Below, piece after piece: positions 9,311-17,340 of a stretch of 64,000 nucleotides of DNA; positions within the stretch are counted from its first letter, which is position 1, and each line of letters opens with the position of its first letter. Origin of the DNA: Aequorivita aurantiaca (GTDB lineage Bacteria > Bacteroidota > Bacteroidia > Flavobacteriales > Flavobacteriaceae). The notes under the pieces were generated by a model, which did no database searches, was not told the origin of the DNA, and worked only from the letters and a program-made list of their open reading frames with translations. The position numbers and the translations under genes were made by a program. The stretch covers positions 1 through 64,000 of the forward strand of contig NZ_JAUGQQ010000002.1 of the NCBI RefSeq assembly GCF_030410135.1, read 5' to 3'.

Positions 9311-9856
9311 ATGAAAAAAGGCGACAAGGTTTCGGTTTTGGATGATGCCATTTCGGGCGTGGTCACTGCCATAAGCGGCAACGAGGTAACAATTATTACC
9401 ACCGATGGCTTTGAGCTGGGGTTTGCTCGGAATGAACTTATTGTTATTGACGGCTCCATTTCAAAACGAGATTTGGCGCAAATGGATGTTTCCACAATTA
9501 TTTCAGAAAAACAAAACAAAAAGCCCGGCAAAACACAACGAGTAAAACCAAAGGAACGAAGCCTCCCGCCAATGGAAGTGGATTTGCACATAAATCAATT
9601 GGTGCCGAAGACTGGAGGATTGGACAATTTTGAAATTCTCACCATTCAATTGGACACTGCAAAACGGCAACTGGATTTTGCAATTTCAAAACGGATCCAA
9701 AAGGTTGTATTTATTCACGGGGTTGGGGAAGGAGTGTTGCGGAGTGAACTGGAATATCTTTTTAACCGATACGATAATCTAAAATTTTATGACGCCGACT
9801 ACCAAAAATATGGACGTGGCGCCACGGAAGTTTATATATTCCAGAATGTAAAATAG
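9311..9856 (+). CDS. Smr domain protein with N-terminal DUF2027-like segment
   Basis: A 181-residue cytoplasmic protein. The first ~60 residues (GDKVSVLDDAISGVVTAI...DGFELGF) resemble a small beta-barrel, SH3-like segment found at the start of DUF2027 proteins. The C-terminal ~90 residues are a Smr domain with VDLHINQL, the IHGVGEGVLR loop and GRGATEVYI. Smr domains bind or nick nucleic acids. A basic Pro/Lys-rich linker (about 65-88) joins the two. It is much shorter than full DUF2027 or MutS2 proteins, so it is a stand-alone Smr protein rather than a mismatch repair enzyme. Substrate unknown. Confidence 0.8.
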   Translation: MKKGDKVSVLDDAISGVVTAISGNEVTIITTDGFELGFARNELIVIDGSISKRDLAQMDVSTIISEKQNKKPGKTQRVKPKERSLPPMEVDLHINQLVPKTGGLDNFEILTIQLDTAKRQLDFAISKRIQKVVFIHGVGEGVLRSELEYLFNRYDNLKFYDADYQKYGRGATEVYIFQNVK

Positions 9857-9886
9857 AGCTTTTCCCACTGCGGATTTTAGCTAAAA

Positions 9887-10774
9887 TTAAAATTCGGGCG
9901 TGGTTGTTTTTGGGATACTTTCCACATTATTTAAGGTTCCCATATTTAGGGTTTCCTGCGTAATCTCTTCCTCGCCATTTTCCAGAACGATATTTTTTAG
10001 GACAATCTTTACGCTTTTATTTATCTTATAAGTGTGTTGCCTGTATTGATTAATGTTATAGTCCACAGAAACATTGGGGTTTAAATAGTCCGCACCAACG
10101 CTGGAGTCGGTCACGTCATTTCTTGGGTCGAGGTTGCCATCCTTATCTTCGTTTCGGGTAAGCACTCCATCGTTATCATCATCTGGGTCGAGATAATCCG
10201 GTATTCCATCCAGGTCGGTGTCCAACGGATTCGTGAAAGGATCATTATCGCCATCGGTATTTTGGATGTCCAGTTCTAGCGCCGTGGGCACATTGTCTCC
10301 ATCATCATCCACATCAAATAAATTCGGAAGGCCATCCCCATCACTATCGCCATTAAGTTCTTTATCTGCCGGAACGCCGTCATTATCGTCATAACTATAA
10401 ATAGTTGTGAGTTCCGCAATTCCCGAAGAAGCTAAATAATCTACGGTAACTCTGGGGGAAGTGGGAGGTATGCTGCTGCAAAAATAATCTGTTCCCAAAT
10501 CGCCATCATAGGTGCGATAGTTAACAAAATTGGAAGTACCGTTTAACACATATTCCTTTGCCCCCTCCACTTTATATAGGCTATCAGTTACCGCTAATTT
10601 TAACGAAAGGCTTTCGCGTGCGGCGGGATTCAATTTATAAAAAACATAATTGCCCGCAACGCCACAGGTTTTTAATTCTGCATCGTCAAAATTGAAAGTG
10701 GTCACAATAATATCGCCGTCATCACAACTTTGAAGAAAAATAGCTGTCACCAAAAGGAAAAAAATCTTTTTCAT
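9887..10774 (-). CDS. lipoprotein with calcium-binding aspartate-rich repeats
   Basis: A 295-residue protein whose signal peptide ends in a lipobox (LQSC, Cys17). The central part (about residues 125-210) has repeated D-x-D-x-D-G units such as DSDGDGLPNLFDVDDDGDN, DTDLDGIPDYLDPDDDNDG and NEDKDGNLDPRND. These resemble thrombospondin type 3 calcium-binding repeats, which stiffen when calcium is bound. It is probably anchored on the cell surface or in the outer membrane. Function unknown. It converges with the Smr gene, and no partner is evident. Confidence 0.75.
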   Translation of the reverse strand: MKKIFFLLVTAIFLQSCDDGDIIVTTFNFDDAELKTCGVAGNYVFYKLNPAARESLSLKLAVTDSLYKVEGAKEYVLNGTSNFVNYRTYDGDLGTDYFCSSIPPTSPRVTVDYLASSGIAELTTIYSYDDNDGVPADKELNGDSDGDGLPNLFDVDDDGDNVPTALELDIQNTDGDNDPFTNPLDTDLDGIPDYLDPDDDNDGVLTRNEDKDGNLDPRNDVTDSSVGADYLNPNVSVDYNINQYRQHTYKINKSVKIVLKNIVLENGEEEITQETLNMGTLNNVESIPKTTTPEF

Positions 10775-10934
10775 TTAGAGTATATGTTTAAAAAATAGAA
10801 AAAGGAACTGCATATATAATTACAAATTGATTGTATTAAAGTTCGATAGATGAAATTATGTGCAGAATTCATCAACAGTCACAAAGTAACGCATTTCTTT
10901 TTAACTGAAACGCGGGCAAAACTCATTTAATATG

Positions 10935-10942
10935 TATTTTTG
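10935..10942 (+). promoter_or_regulatory. TAnnTTTG -7 box upstream of the cysteine desulfurase
   Basis: TATTTTTG lies 73 bases before the ATG at 11016, giving a leader of roughly 68 bases. A TTG at 10965 is in frame but would add 17 residues with no family match. Confidence 0.55.
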
Positions 10943-11015
10943 CAAACCGAAATTATCGTAAGGATTGACCGTAAATGCACCGGCACGATCCGAATTTTAC
11001 AAATTTATTCGCTCC

Positions 11016-12179
11016 ATGAAAAAAGTTTATTTTGACAGTGCGGCTACCACCAAGCCCCGAGAAGAAGTTATCAATTGCATCACCGAGGTTTTAAGAACTG
11101 AATACGGAAATCCTTCATCCACACACTCTTACGGAAGGTCTTCAAAATCATTACTTGAAAATGCAAGAAAAAATATTGCAAAGCTTTTTAATGTATCTGC
11201 AAGTGAAATTATTTTCACTTCCGGCGGCACGGAGGCGGATAATTTAATTCTCATTAGCGCTGTTCGCGATCTGGGTGTAAAACGTATTATTTCGAGCAAA
11301 ATAGAACACCATGCCGTTCTTCACACCTTGGAATGGCTTGAAAATGAATATAATGTTACTCTTGAATTCGTTAATTTGGGCGATTGCGGACATATAGATT
11401 ATGAACATTTGGAAAAACTTCTTTCAGCTACTTCGGGAAAAACATTGGTAAGTTTGATGCATATTAACAATGAAGTAGGAAATATGTTGGATTTGAAAAA
11501 AGTGGCGCTGCTTTGCAAAGAGAATGATGCACTTTTCCATAGCGATACCGTACAATCCATTGGGCATTTTGAGCTTGATTTTAAGGAAATCCCGATCGAT
11601 TTTGCCACAGCGGCGGCGCATAAATTTCATGGGCCCAAAGGAGCGGGTTTCGCTTTTATTCGAAAAAATTCCGGTCTTCGCAGCTCCATTCACGGAGGCG
11701 CACAAGAACGTGGAATGCGCGCCGGTACGGAAGCCGTTTATGCCATAGCCGGAATGGCGGAAGCCTTGCGTCTTTCCTATCAAAACCTAGATGATGAGCG
11801 CGCATACATTACCGAACTAAAGCAATATTTTAAGGAGCAAATTTCGCAAAACATTCCGGGCGTAAAATTTAATGGTGGCTGCGATGATAATACCAAAAGT
11901 ACGTACACACTGTTAAATGTGTGTTTGCCAATTTCCCCAGAAAAAGCGATGCTGCTTTTATTTCAGTTGGATTTAAAAGGTATAGCCTGTTCCAAAGGGA
12001 GCGCCTGCCAAAGCGGAAGCGAGGGCGGATCGCACGTTTTGAGGCAAATTCTTTCCGAGGAAGATTTGGGCAAACCATCCATCCGATTTTCCTTTTCCAG
12101 TTTCAATAAAAAAGAAGAGGTGGATTATGTGGTAGAGGTCCTTAAGGAATTTATAGATGAAGGAATAATGACGCCATAA
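11016..12179 (+). CDS. cysteine desulfurase, NifS/IscS-like
   Basis: About 387 residues from the ATG at 11016, beginning MKKVYFDSAATTKPR as is usual for group I cysteine desulfurases. It is a PLP enzyme that removes sulfur from cysteine for iron-sulfur cluster or thio-cofactor assembly. Visible motifs: SGGTEADNL binding the cofactor, EHHAV, the Schiff-base lysine in AAHKFHGPKG, and the nucleophilic cysteine in CSKGSACQSGSEG near the C-terminus. No isc or suf partner genes adjoin it, so its sulfur acceptor is unknown; it might serve clusters, tRNA thiolation or both. An in-frame TTG at 10965 gives a longer but unlikely product. Confidence 0.88.
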   Translation: MKKVYFDSAATTKPREEVINCITEVLRTEYGNPSSTHSYGRSSKSLLENARKNIAKLFNVSASEIIFTSGGTEADNLILISAVRDLGVKRIISSKIEHHAVLHTLEWLENEYNVTLEFVNLGDCGHIDYEHLEKLLSATSGKTLVSLMHINNEVGNMLDLKKVALLCKENDALFHSDTVQSIGHFELDFKEIPIDFATAAAHKFHGPKGAGFAFIRKNSGLRSSIHGGAQERGMRAGTEAVYAIAGMAEALRLSYQNLDDERAYITELKQYFKEQISQNIPGVKFNGGCDDNTKSTYTLLNVCLPISPEKAMLLLFQLDLKGIACSKGSACQSGSEGGSHVLRQILSEEDLGKPSIRFSFSSFNKKEEVDYVVEVLKEFIDEGIMTP

Positions 12180-12216
12180 GATGCATCTTCTTCCAAAAGA
12201 CTAATTGATTAAATTA

Positions 12217-14682
12217 TTAAAATCTTGCCGTAAGCCGCACGTTGAACACGCGAGGAGTGAGATAGTTTGGAATTGCATATTGCACTTTGGTATAAACATC
12301 TCTTACGAAAGTATTGGTGATTGAGTTTTGAACATCAAAAATATTGAAAATCTCCGCGCCAATGGAAAGTTCCTTAAACGGTTTTAACCACCCACTATTT
12401 CGCAATTTCGTATCGTCCACAATCACATAACTCACCCCAAGATCGGCGCGTTTGTAATCTGGCAATCGGGTTTGATAATCATAAGGATCCGCGTAACTCG
12501 GGGAACCTCCCGGAAGGCCAGTATTGTAGGTAAGGTTTAAATACATTTTAAGCGAAGGAATTACCTTCACGTAATCCTGAAACAACATTCCAAATTTTAA
12601 TCGTTGGTCCGTTGGGCGAAAAATGTAGCCACGGTCATTTATATTTTCTTCCGTTTTCATATAGCCGAAGCTCAGCCAGCTTTCTGTACCGGGAACAAAT
12701 TCGCCGGCCAAACGCAAATCGAGACCGTAAGCGTAAGCAACAGCATCATTATTGGCTTGATAGCGGATGCGAACATTGTCCAGAGTATACGGATTTACAT
12801 TGGTTAAATGTTTGTAATAAAGTTCAGAATTTAAACGAAACTGACGTTCCCACATTAGAAAACTATAATCATTTCCAAAAACAATATGGATGGATTTTTG
12901 CGCTTCTACGGTTGGGATAACCTCGCCGGAGGAATCGCGCAATTCGCGGTAAAAAGGTGGTTGCTGATAAACCCCACCCGACAGTCGGAACAGCATATCC
13001 ATTTCCCAATCAGGTTTCAATGCAACCTGTGCCCGCGGACTGAAAACAGTTTGGGTGGTATTGGCAATATTCATGCCGCTCACGGTCCAATTATGCGCGC
13101 GCACGCCAGCATTCAACCAAAGTTCATTTGACCCAAGGTTTGTTTTTCGGCTCCATTGGGCATAACCCGAAAAACGGTTAATCTGTACGTCATTATACGC
13201 CCGAACATTGGTATAGGGCTCAATGGGGGAAGTATTGGGATTATAAGGCTGATCATTGGGAGGAAATATTGGGGGGCGGATGGAAAAACCCGCGGAGTCG
13301 ATAATTTCATATTCCTGAACCCTGTCGCGAATATCCTCTCGAGTGTATTTTAATCCGTACTCAATCTTGTTTTCCTCAATGGATATGTTTCCTTTATGCT
13401 CTATATTTAAAATTAGTGCATCCAAATCATTTCGGGCGTGCGTCAATTGACTGCCGATACCACGGGTGAATTCAACGGTTCCTAAGTCTTGGCTTCCTAT
13501 TTCAGTATTTACTTCGCCTAGGCGATACTCCGCTAAAATATCATAATATTCCTGTTCCGTTGTTTGGTAGAGAGAACCGATAAATTTTGCGGTATAATTT
13601 TCCGAAACCACCCAAGTGGATTTTAAGGCGCCGAAATAGGTGTTGTACCGGTCTTCCTCACGACCTTCATAAAAAACAAGCAATGCTATCGGGTCCGTAA
13701 TGGTGCCGAAATTTGTTTGTCGAGTTAAAGGTCTATAGTTATAGTCGTTTATTGATATATTTCCTAAAAAGCTAAGTTCAAAATTATTAGAAAATTTGTA
13801 GGTTAAATAAGTTTGCGCATCGGCAAATCGGGGTTCATAATTTGTTTCAGTTTCTTTGGCATCTACCAAAAGGCTATTGTCGCGGTAACGAATGCCTAAT
13901 ATTCCGGAAAGGCGTCCATTTTTCGAGATACCTTCCACGGAGCCGCTAGCGCCTAAAAGACTTGCATCAATGGTTGCGCCAAAATCAACCGGTCGCCGAT
14001 AGGTTATATCCAAAACCGACGAAAGTTTATCGCCATATTTGGCCTGAAACCCGCCTGCAGAAAATTCTACATTGCTTGTGAGGTCGCTGTTCACAAAACT
14101 TAAACCCTCCTGTTGGCCACTACGGATGAGGAAGGGCCGGTACACTTCAATTTCATTTACGTACACAAGGTTTTCATCATAATTGCCGCCTCGCACTGCG
14201 TATTGTGTGCTCAATTCATCGTTACCATTTACACCGGGAAGGGATTTCAAAAGGTTCTCAACCCCCGGATTTGCACCCACCATTTTGCGAACCACTTCGG
14301 GCGAAATGGTTGTAACCCCCTCTACACGCTTATTTTCACGACCGGAAATAATCACTTCGCTAATTTGCTCGATACTGGTGTTCATTACCGGATTCAACTC
14401 ATAATCTTCATTGGGAGAAAGATTAACGGTTACTTGTATCTTCTTATGGCTAAGGTGGGAAAAGGTAATGGTCACCTCAACATTTGCAGGAATTTCAAGC
14501 AAATAGAATCCGTTGAAATCTGAAATGGTGCCGGCGTCGCCGTGGGTTACATTTGCGCCGTAAACAGGAATGTTATTTTCGTCGAGAATAATTCCTTTAA
14601 TAACGGCCTTTTGAGCAAACACCACGGATGCGAAGAAAAAGAAAAGGAATGTAAGCGGGAGTTTTATTGTTTTCAAAAGCAA
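12217..14682 (-). CDS. TonB-dependent receptor with carboxypeptidase-regulatory-like N-terminus
   Basis: An outer-membrane protein of about 821 residues. A signal peptide (ending VVFAQ) is followed by a CarboxypepD_reg-like beta domain (about 25-105: IKGIILDENNIPVYGANV...). A plug domain follows, with VRGGNYDENLVYVNEIEVYRP-type sequence and the IISGRENKRVEGVTTIS segment, then a beta-barrel ending in a terminal Phe (VRLTARF). It would import a large or scarce nutrient using TonB energy; no SusD partner is present, so the substrate is open. No ATG is near the signal peptide; TTG codons at 14682 and 14676 are the candidate starts. It begins three bases after the M23 peptidase gene, so the two form an operon. 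Confidence 0.85.
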   Translation of the reverse strand: MLLKTIKLPLTFLFFFFASVVFAQKAVIKGIILDENNIPVYGANVTHGDAGTISDFNGFYLLEIPANVEVTITFSHLSHKKIQVTVNLSPNEDYELNPVMNTSIEQISEVIISGRENKRVEGVTTISPEVVRKMVGANPGVENLLKSLPGVNGNDELSTQYAVRGGNYDENLVYVNEIEVYRPFLIRSGQQEGLSFVNSDLTSNVEFSAGGFQAKYGDKLSSVLDITYRRPVDFGATIDASLLGASGSVEGISKNGRLSGILGIRYRDNSLLVDAKETETNYEPRFADAQTYLTYKFSNNFELSFLGNISINDYNYRPLTRQTNFGTITDPIALLVFYEGREEDRYNTYFGALKSTWVVSENYTAKFIGSLYQTTEQEYYDILAEYRLGEVNTEIGSQDLGTVEFTRGIGSQLTHARNDLDALILNIEHKGNISIEENKIEYGLKYTREDIRDRVQEYEIIDSAGFSIRPPIFPPNDQPYNPNTSPIEPYTNVRAYNDVQINRFSGYAQWSRKTNLGSNELWLNAGVRAHNWTVSGMNIANTTQTVFSPRAQVALKPDWEMDMLFRLSGGVYQQPPFYRELRDSSGEVIPTVEAQKSIHIVFGNDYSFLMWERQFRLNSELYYKHLTNVNPYTLDNVRIRYQANNDAVAYAYGLDLRLAGEFVPGTESWLSFGYMKTEENINDRGYIFRPTDQRLKFGMLFQDYVKVIPSLKMYLNLTYNTGLPGGSPSYADPYDYQTRLPDYKRADLGVSYVIVDDTKLRNSGWLKPFKELSIGAEIFNIFDVQNSITNTFVRDVYTKVQYAIPNYLTPRVFNVRLTARF

Positions 14683-14685
14683 GTG

Positions 14686-16377
14686 TTAGGGTTGTTTTCT
14701 GAAAAATTTTGCTTCAAATGTAGCACTATTTCCAACATTATCTATTACTATAAGTTTGAAATTATTCTCAGTTTCCAGATTAACATTATCATTAAAATTG
14801 TAGGTTAGAACGTCTTTTTTATAATCATATTCCATTAAAATGAATTTATTATTGATTGTTGCTCGGTAAGAGCTTATACCGCTTAAATCGTCCGTTATTT
14901 TTACTTGCAGAAAATTCTGGTTGCTGATCCACTTCCCATCGGTAAAGTTTATAGGCTTTATAGTGGGAGGCGATGTGTCCATGGCAACAGTATAACTGCC
15001 AAAGGTTCTAGTTTTTGCAGTTAATTTATCGCCATTGCGCGAGGTGGAGGTATAGTAGGGAAGCCCTCTGTAATTCAGTCTTCCAATATAAAGCTTGTCC
15101 CGGTCCGCTTCGTTATAATTGGAAATATCTGCAGTAATTGAAATGTTGCTGTGTATAGGAACAACGTCTTCATGGAATTTCAATATGTCGCCCTCATCCT
15201 TAATGTCAAGATAGGTGTCTTCATATAGGCTATTGGCGGGAATATAGATGCTGAATTTTCCCTTGGTTATTGAGGTAGCGTGATCTGCAAAAATGTAATC
15301 ATCAGTTTTTTCCAATTTTTTCGGATTTAAGATTTCCATTTTTTTTCCATCGATGGGGATAGAGACCATCATAGTATTACCTTTAAAATCAAAAACCTCA
15401 ATGGTATAAATGGAAGTCAAGCTGTCCTGCACGTTTATATAGCCATTGTCATCTTCTTTGGTTATGATGCTTAGTGGATTGTTTGTTTCCCGAAAGAGTT
15501 TTTGGACCATACTTTTATTAATTTCATAATAATTATAATCCGTGTACCTATTTAGATAACGCGTTTCGGAAAAATCGAATTTATTGAATAGTACCTCAAA
15601 TTTTTCCGTACCGTTAAATCTTGTGTTTATTTTATAGGAACCGTTTTTGTTTGAAGCCCCATCCTGCTGATCGAATGTGGTGATTCCGAAACCAATTTTA
15701 CCGAAAGCAGTTACATTTTCCGTTTTGTAGTTTCCGTCTTTCTGTTTAATGAGTCTCAGCTTCGTCCGATTTTGACCCTGATTTATATGGGCGTCCGCAC
15801 CAATTGGGTATGCGAAAACAGCACTTACAATGGGTACTTTTGAATCGGGAATTTCAATTCCAAAAAGTAGTGGATTCATGGGCCTTTGCGAGCCATCACG
15901 AATTTCGAAATGCAAATGGGGACCGCCACTACCGCCGGTGTTTCCCGTGAAGGCAATTAAATCGCCCTTTTTAACCGGTAAAAGTGTTTTTTCAGGAAAG
16001 AGTTCTACTTCAAAAGTCTCTTTTGCGTATTGGGTATCCTTTACGTATTTTTCAATGTCTCCCGCAAAACTTCGTAGGTGGCCGTAAACAGTGGTATATC
16101 CGTTTGGATGAAGAATATATAGCGCTTTGCCATAGCCATAATGCTGCACATTTATGCGGCTCACAAAACCGTCAGCTGGGGCGTAGACCGCAAGGCCTTC
16201 CCGTTGTTCGGTTTTCAAATCCAAGCCGCTGTGAAAATGGTTTGCACGCATTTCGCCAAAATTCCCGGAAAGCACTAAATTAATATCCAGCGGGCTGGAA
16301 AAATAGTCGGTAGGTATATCATTTTGGCTGAACGCAAACCCACCAAAAAGCAGGAGCATTGATAAAAAATTCTTCAT
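14686..16377 (-). CDS. M23 family metallopeptidase (LytM-type), large periplasmic form
   Basis: A 563-residue exported protein with a signal peptide (about 1-17). The LytM zinc site sits unusually close to the N-terminus: FHSGLD (His49, Asp53), VYGHL (His100) and GPHLHFE (His154, His156). All ligands are present, so it is predicted to be an active peptidoglycan endopeptidase. The remaining 400 residues are a beta-rich extension with segments such as HATSITKGKFSIYIPANSLYEDTYLDI and ITDDLSGISSYRATINN, which look like Ig-like/ZU5-type folds. This layout is common in Bacteroidota. It precedes the TonB receptor gene by three bases, suggesting coordinated envelope roles. Confidence 0.85.
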   Translation of the reverse strand: MKNFLSMLLLFGGFAFSQNDIPTDYFSSPLDINLVLSGNFGEMRANHFHSGLDLKTEQREGLAVYAPADGFVSRINVQHYGYGKALYILHPNGYTTVYGHLRSFAGDIEKYVKDTQYAKETFEVELFPEKTLLPVKKGDLIAFTGNTGGSGGPHLHFEIRDGSQRPMNPLLFGIEIPDSKVPIVSAVFAYPIGADAHINQGQNRTKLRLIKQKDGNYKTENVTAFGKIGFGITTFDQQDGASNKNGSYKINTRFNGTEKFEVLFNKFDFSETRYLNRYTDYNYYEINKSMVQKLFRETNNPLSIITKEDDNGYINVQDSLTSIYTIEVFDFKGNTMMVSIPIDGKKMEILNPKKLEKTDDYIFADHATSITKGKFSIYIPANSLYEDTYLDIKDEGDILKFHEDVVPIHSNISITADISNYNEADRDKLYIGRLNYRGLPYYTSTSRNGDKLTAKTRTFGSYTVAMDTSPPTIKPINFTDGKWISNQNFLQVKITDDLSGISSYRATINNKFILMEYDYKKDVLTYNFNDNVNLETENNFKLIVIDNVGNSATFEAKFFRKQP

Positions 16378-16469
16378 AGTGTAAATTTAAAAATACGCTA
16401 TAATTAAAAGGGGAGAGGGATTGATTTATTGTACTATTCTTCAATAATACAAAAATTTATGGAAAACAG

Positions 16470-16500
16470 TTTGCTTTTTAGGGATGGTATGCTAACTTTG
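16470..16500 (+). promoter_or_regulatory. canonical Bacteroidota promoter for the coiled-coil/zapA genes
   Basis: TTTG at 16470-16473 and TAACTTTG at 16493-16500 are separated by 19 bases. This is the standard -33/-7 arrangement of the Bacteroidota primary sigma factor. The ATG of the first gene is 28 bases past the box. Confidence 0.8.
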
Positions 16501-16527
16501 TGAGTGAAGTATTGAATATAGGTTTTA

Positions 16528-16818
16528 ATGAGCAATCTTTCTGAAATAGTTGATTCTCTTGAAAATAGAATTGGCAATTTGCTTGACAGGCACCAAAAAT
16601 TAAAAAAAGCCAATGCAAATTTGGAAGAAGAGCTCGCAGAATTAAAATTGAAACAGCAACATTTTGAGAAAGAAATTGAAGTCTGGACCGAAAAATGCGA
16701 CTCATTAAAACTGGCAAATTCAATGCTCGGCAGCGACCAACATAAACGAGAAACTAAACTTAAGATAAACGCTCTTGTCCGGGAAATTGACCATTGCATA
16801 AGCCAGCTTTCCGAATAA
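16528..16818 (+). CDS. small coiled-coil protein upstream of zapA
   Basis: A 96-residue protein that is almost entirely predicted coiled coil: heptad-like Leu/Ile spacing runs through residues 5-70 (SEIVDSLENRIGNLLDRHQK, LEEELAELKLKQQHFEKEIE). A short C-terminal helix ends it (INALVREIDHCISQLSE). The last segment resembles the end of Bacteroidota cell-division coiled-coil proteins. It lies 10 bases before zapA behind a strong promoter, so it probably acts with ZapA at the division ring, perhaps as a ZapB-like partner. That role is inferred from size, coiled coil and position only. Confidence 0.75.
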   Translation: MSNLSEIVDSLENRIGNLLDRHQKLKKANANLEEELAELKLKQQHFEKEIEVWTEKCDSLKLANSMLGSDQHKRETKLKINALVREIDHCISQLSE

Positions 16819-16828
16819 AAATATAACA

Positions 16829-17119
16829 ATGGCCGAACCATTAAAAATAAAACTATCAATTGCTGACAGGGTTTATCCCCTCAACATCAATCCTTCCCAG
16901 GAGGAGGGGCTGCGGTTAGCCAGCAAAAAGATAGAAGAAATGATTAAGAAGTTCGAACAAAGTTATGCCGTGCGTGACAAACAGGATGTACTGGCCATGT
17001 GTGCCCTCCAGTTTGCCGCCCAGGTAGAGCAAAAACAAATTGATAAATCGAGCGACACGCAGGAAACGGAAGAAAAGCTAAAGGCTTTGGACCGCTTATT
17101 GCAGGAGCAATTGTCATAA
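16829..17119 (+). CDS. zapA: cell division protein ZapA
   Basis: A 96-residue protein with the ZapA pattern: an N-terminal beta hairpin (LKIKLSIADRVYPLNINPSQEEGLRLASKKIEEMI) and a C-terminal helix for dimerisation (about 55-96). ZapA binds and bundles FtsZ filaments at the division site. It is second in a two-gene unit after the coiled-coil gene, and is followed by a structured RNA and rny. The zapA-6S RNA order is also known in proteobacteria. Confidence 0.85.
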   Translation: MAEPLKIKLSIADRVYPLNINPSQEEGLRLASKKIEEMIKKFEQSYAVRDKQDVLAMCALQFAAQVEQKQIDKSSDTQETEEKLKALDRLLQEQLS

Positions 17120-17146
17120 CGTTCTTTAAATTAAATAAAAGGTACT

Positions 17147-17316
17147 GCCTACATTAATACTAATTTTTGGTAAACTCAACAGGAATTCTTTAAAAAGGGT
17201 GAGTTGAAGTTGCAAAAGCGAGCCGTCTTTGAGCGGATACTTGACCAACTTATTAACCCTAAACTTGTTTTTAAGGAGTTTATTCAAAATAATAATATTG
17301 ATGTAGGCTTTTTTTA
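17147..17316 (+). ncRNA. ssrS: 6S RNA-like structured RNA (6S-Flavo candidate)
   Basis: The zapA-rny gap can fold into a long rod. The ends pair (GCCTACATTAAT at 17147-17158 with ATTGATGTAGGC at 17297-17308, extending inward to 17162/17293 with one mismatch). Inside lie nested helices: AACTC 17173-17177 with GAGTT 17276-17280, TTAAAAA 17190-17196 with TTTTTAA 17268-17274, GGGT 17197-17200 with ACCC 17256-17259, and AAGTTG 17207-17212 with CAACTT 17246-17251. Unpaired bulges separate them. A run of seven T follows the terminal stem. A rod of about 165 bases with internal loops next to zapA is what 6S RNA looks like; it mimics an open promoter and binds RNA polymerase. The identification rests on structure and position, not on a model search. 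Confidence 0.7.
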
Positions 17317-17340
17317 TACACATAATTCAACGAAAAAAAA

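Noticed and set aside
14113-14523. 136-codon plus-strand frame inside the TonB receptor gene
   Set aside because: Shadow of the receptor plug region; no family resemblance.
17126-17323. 65-codon minus-strand frame across the zapA-rny gap
   Set aside because: It lies entirely over the 6S-like RNA; the base pairing explains the sequence better, and the peptide has no family features.
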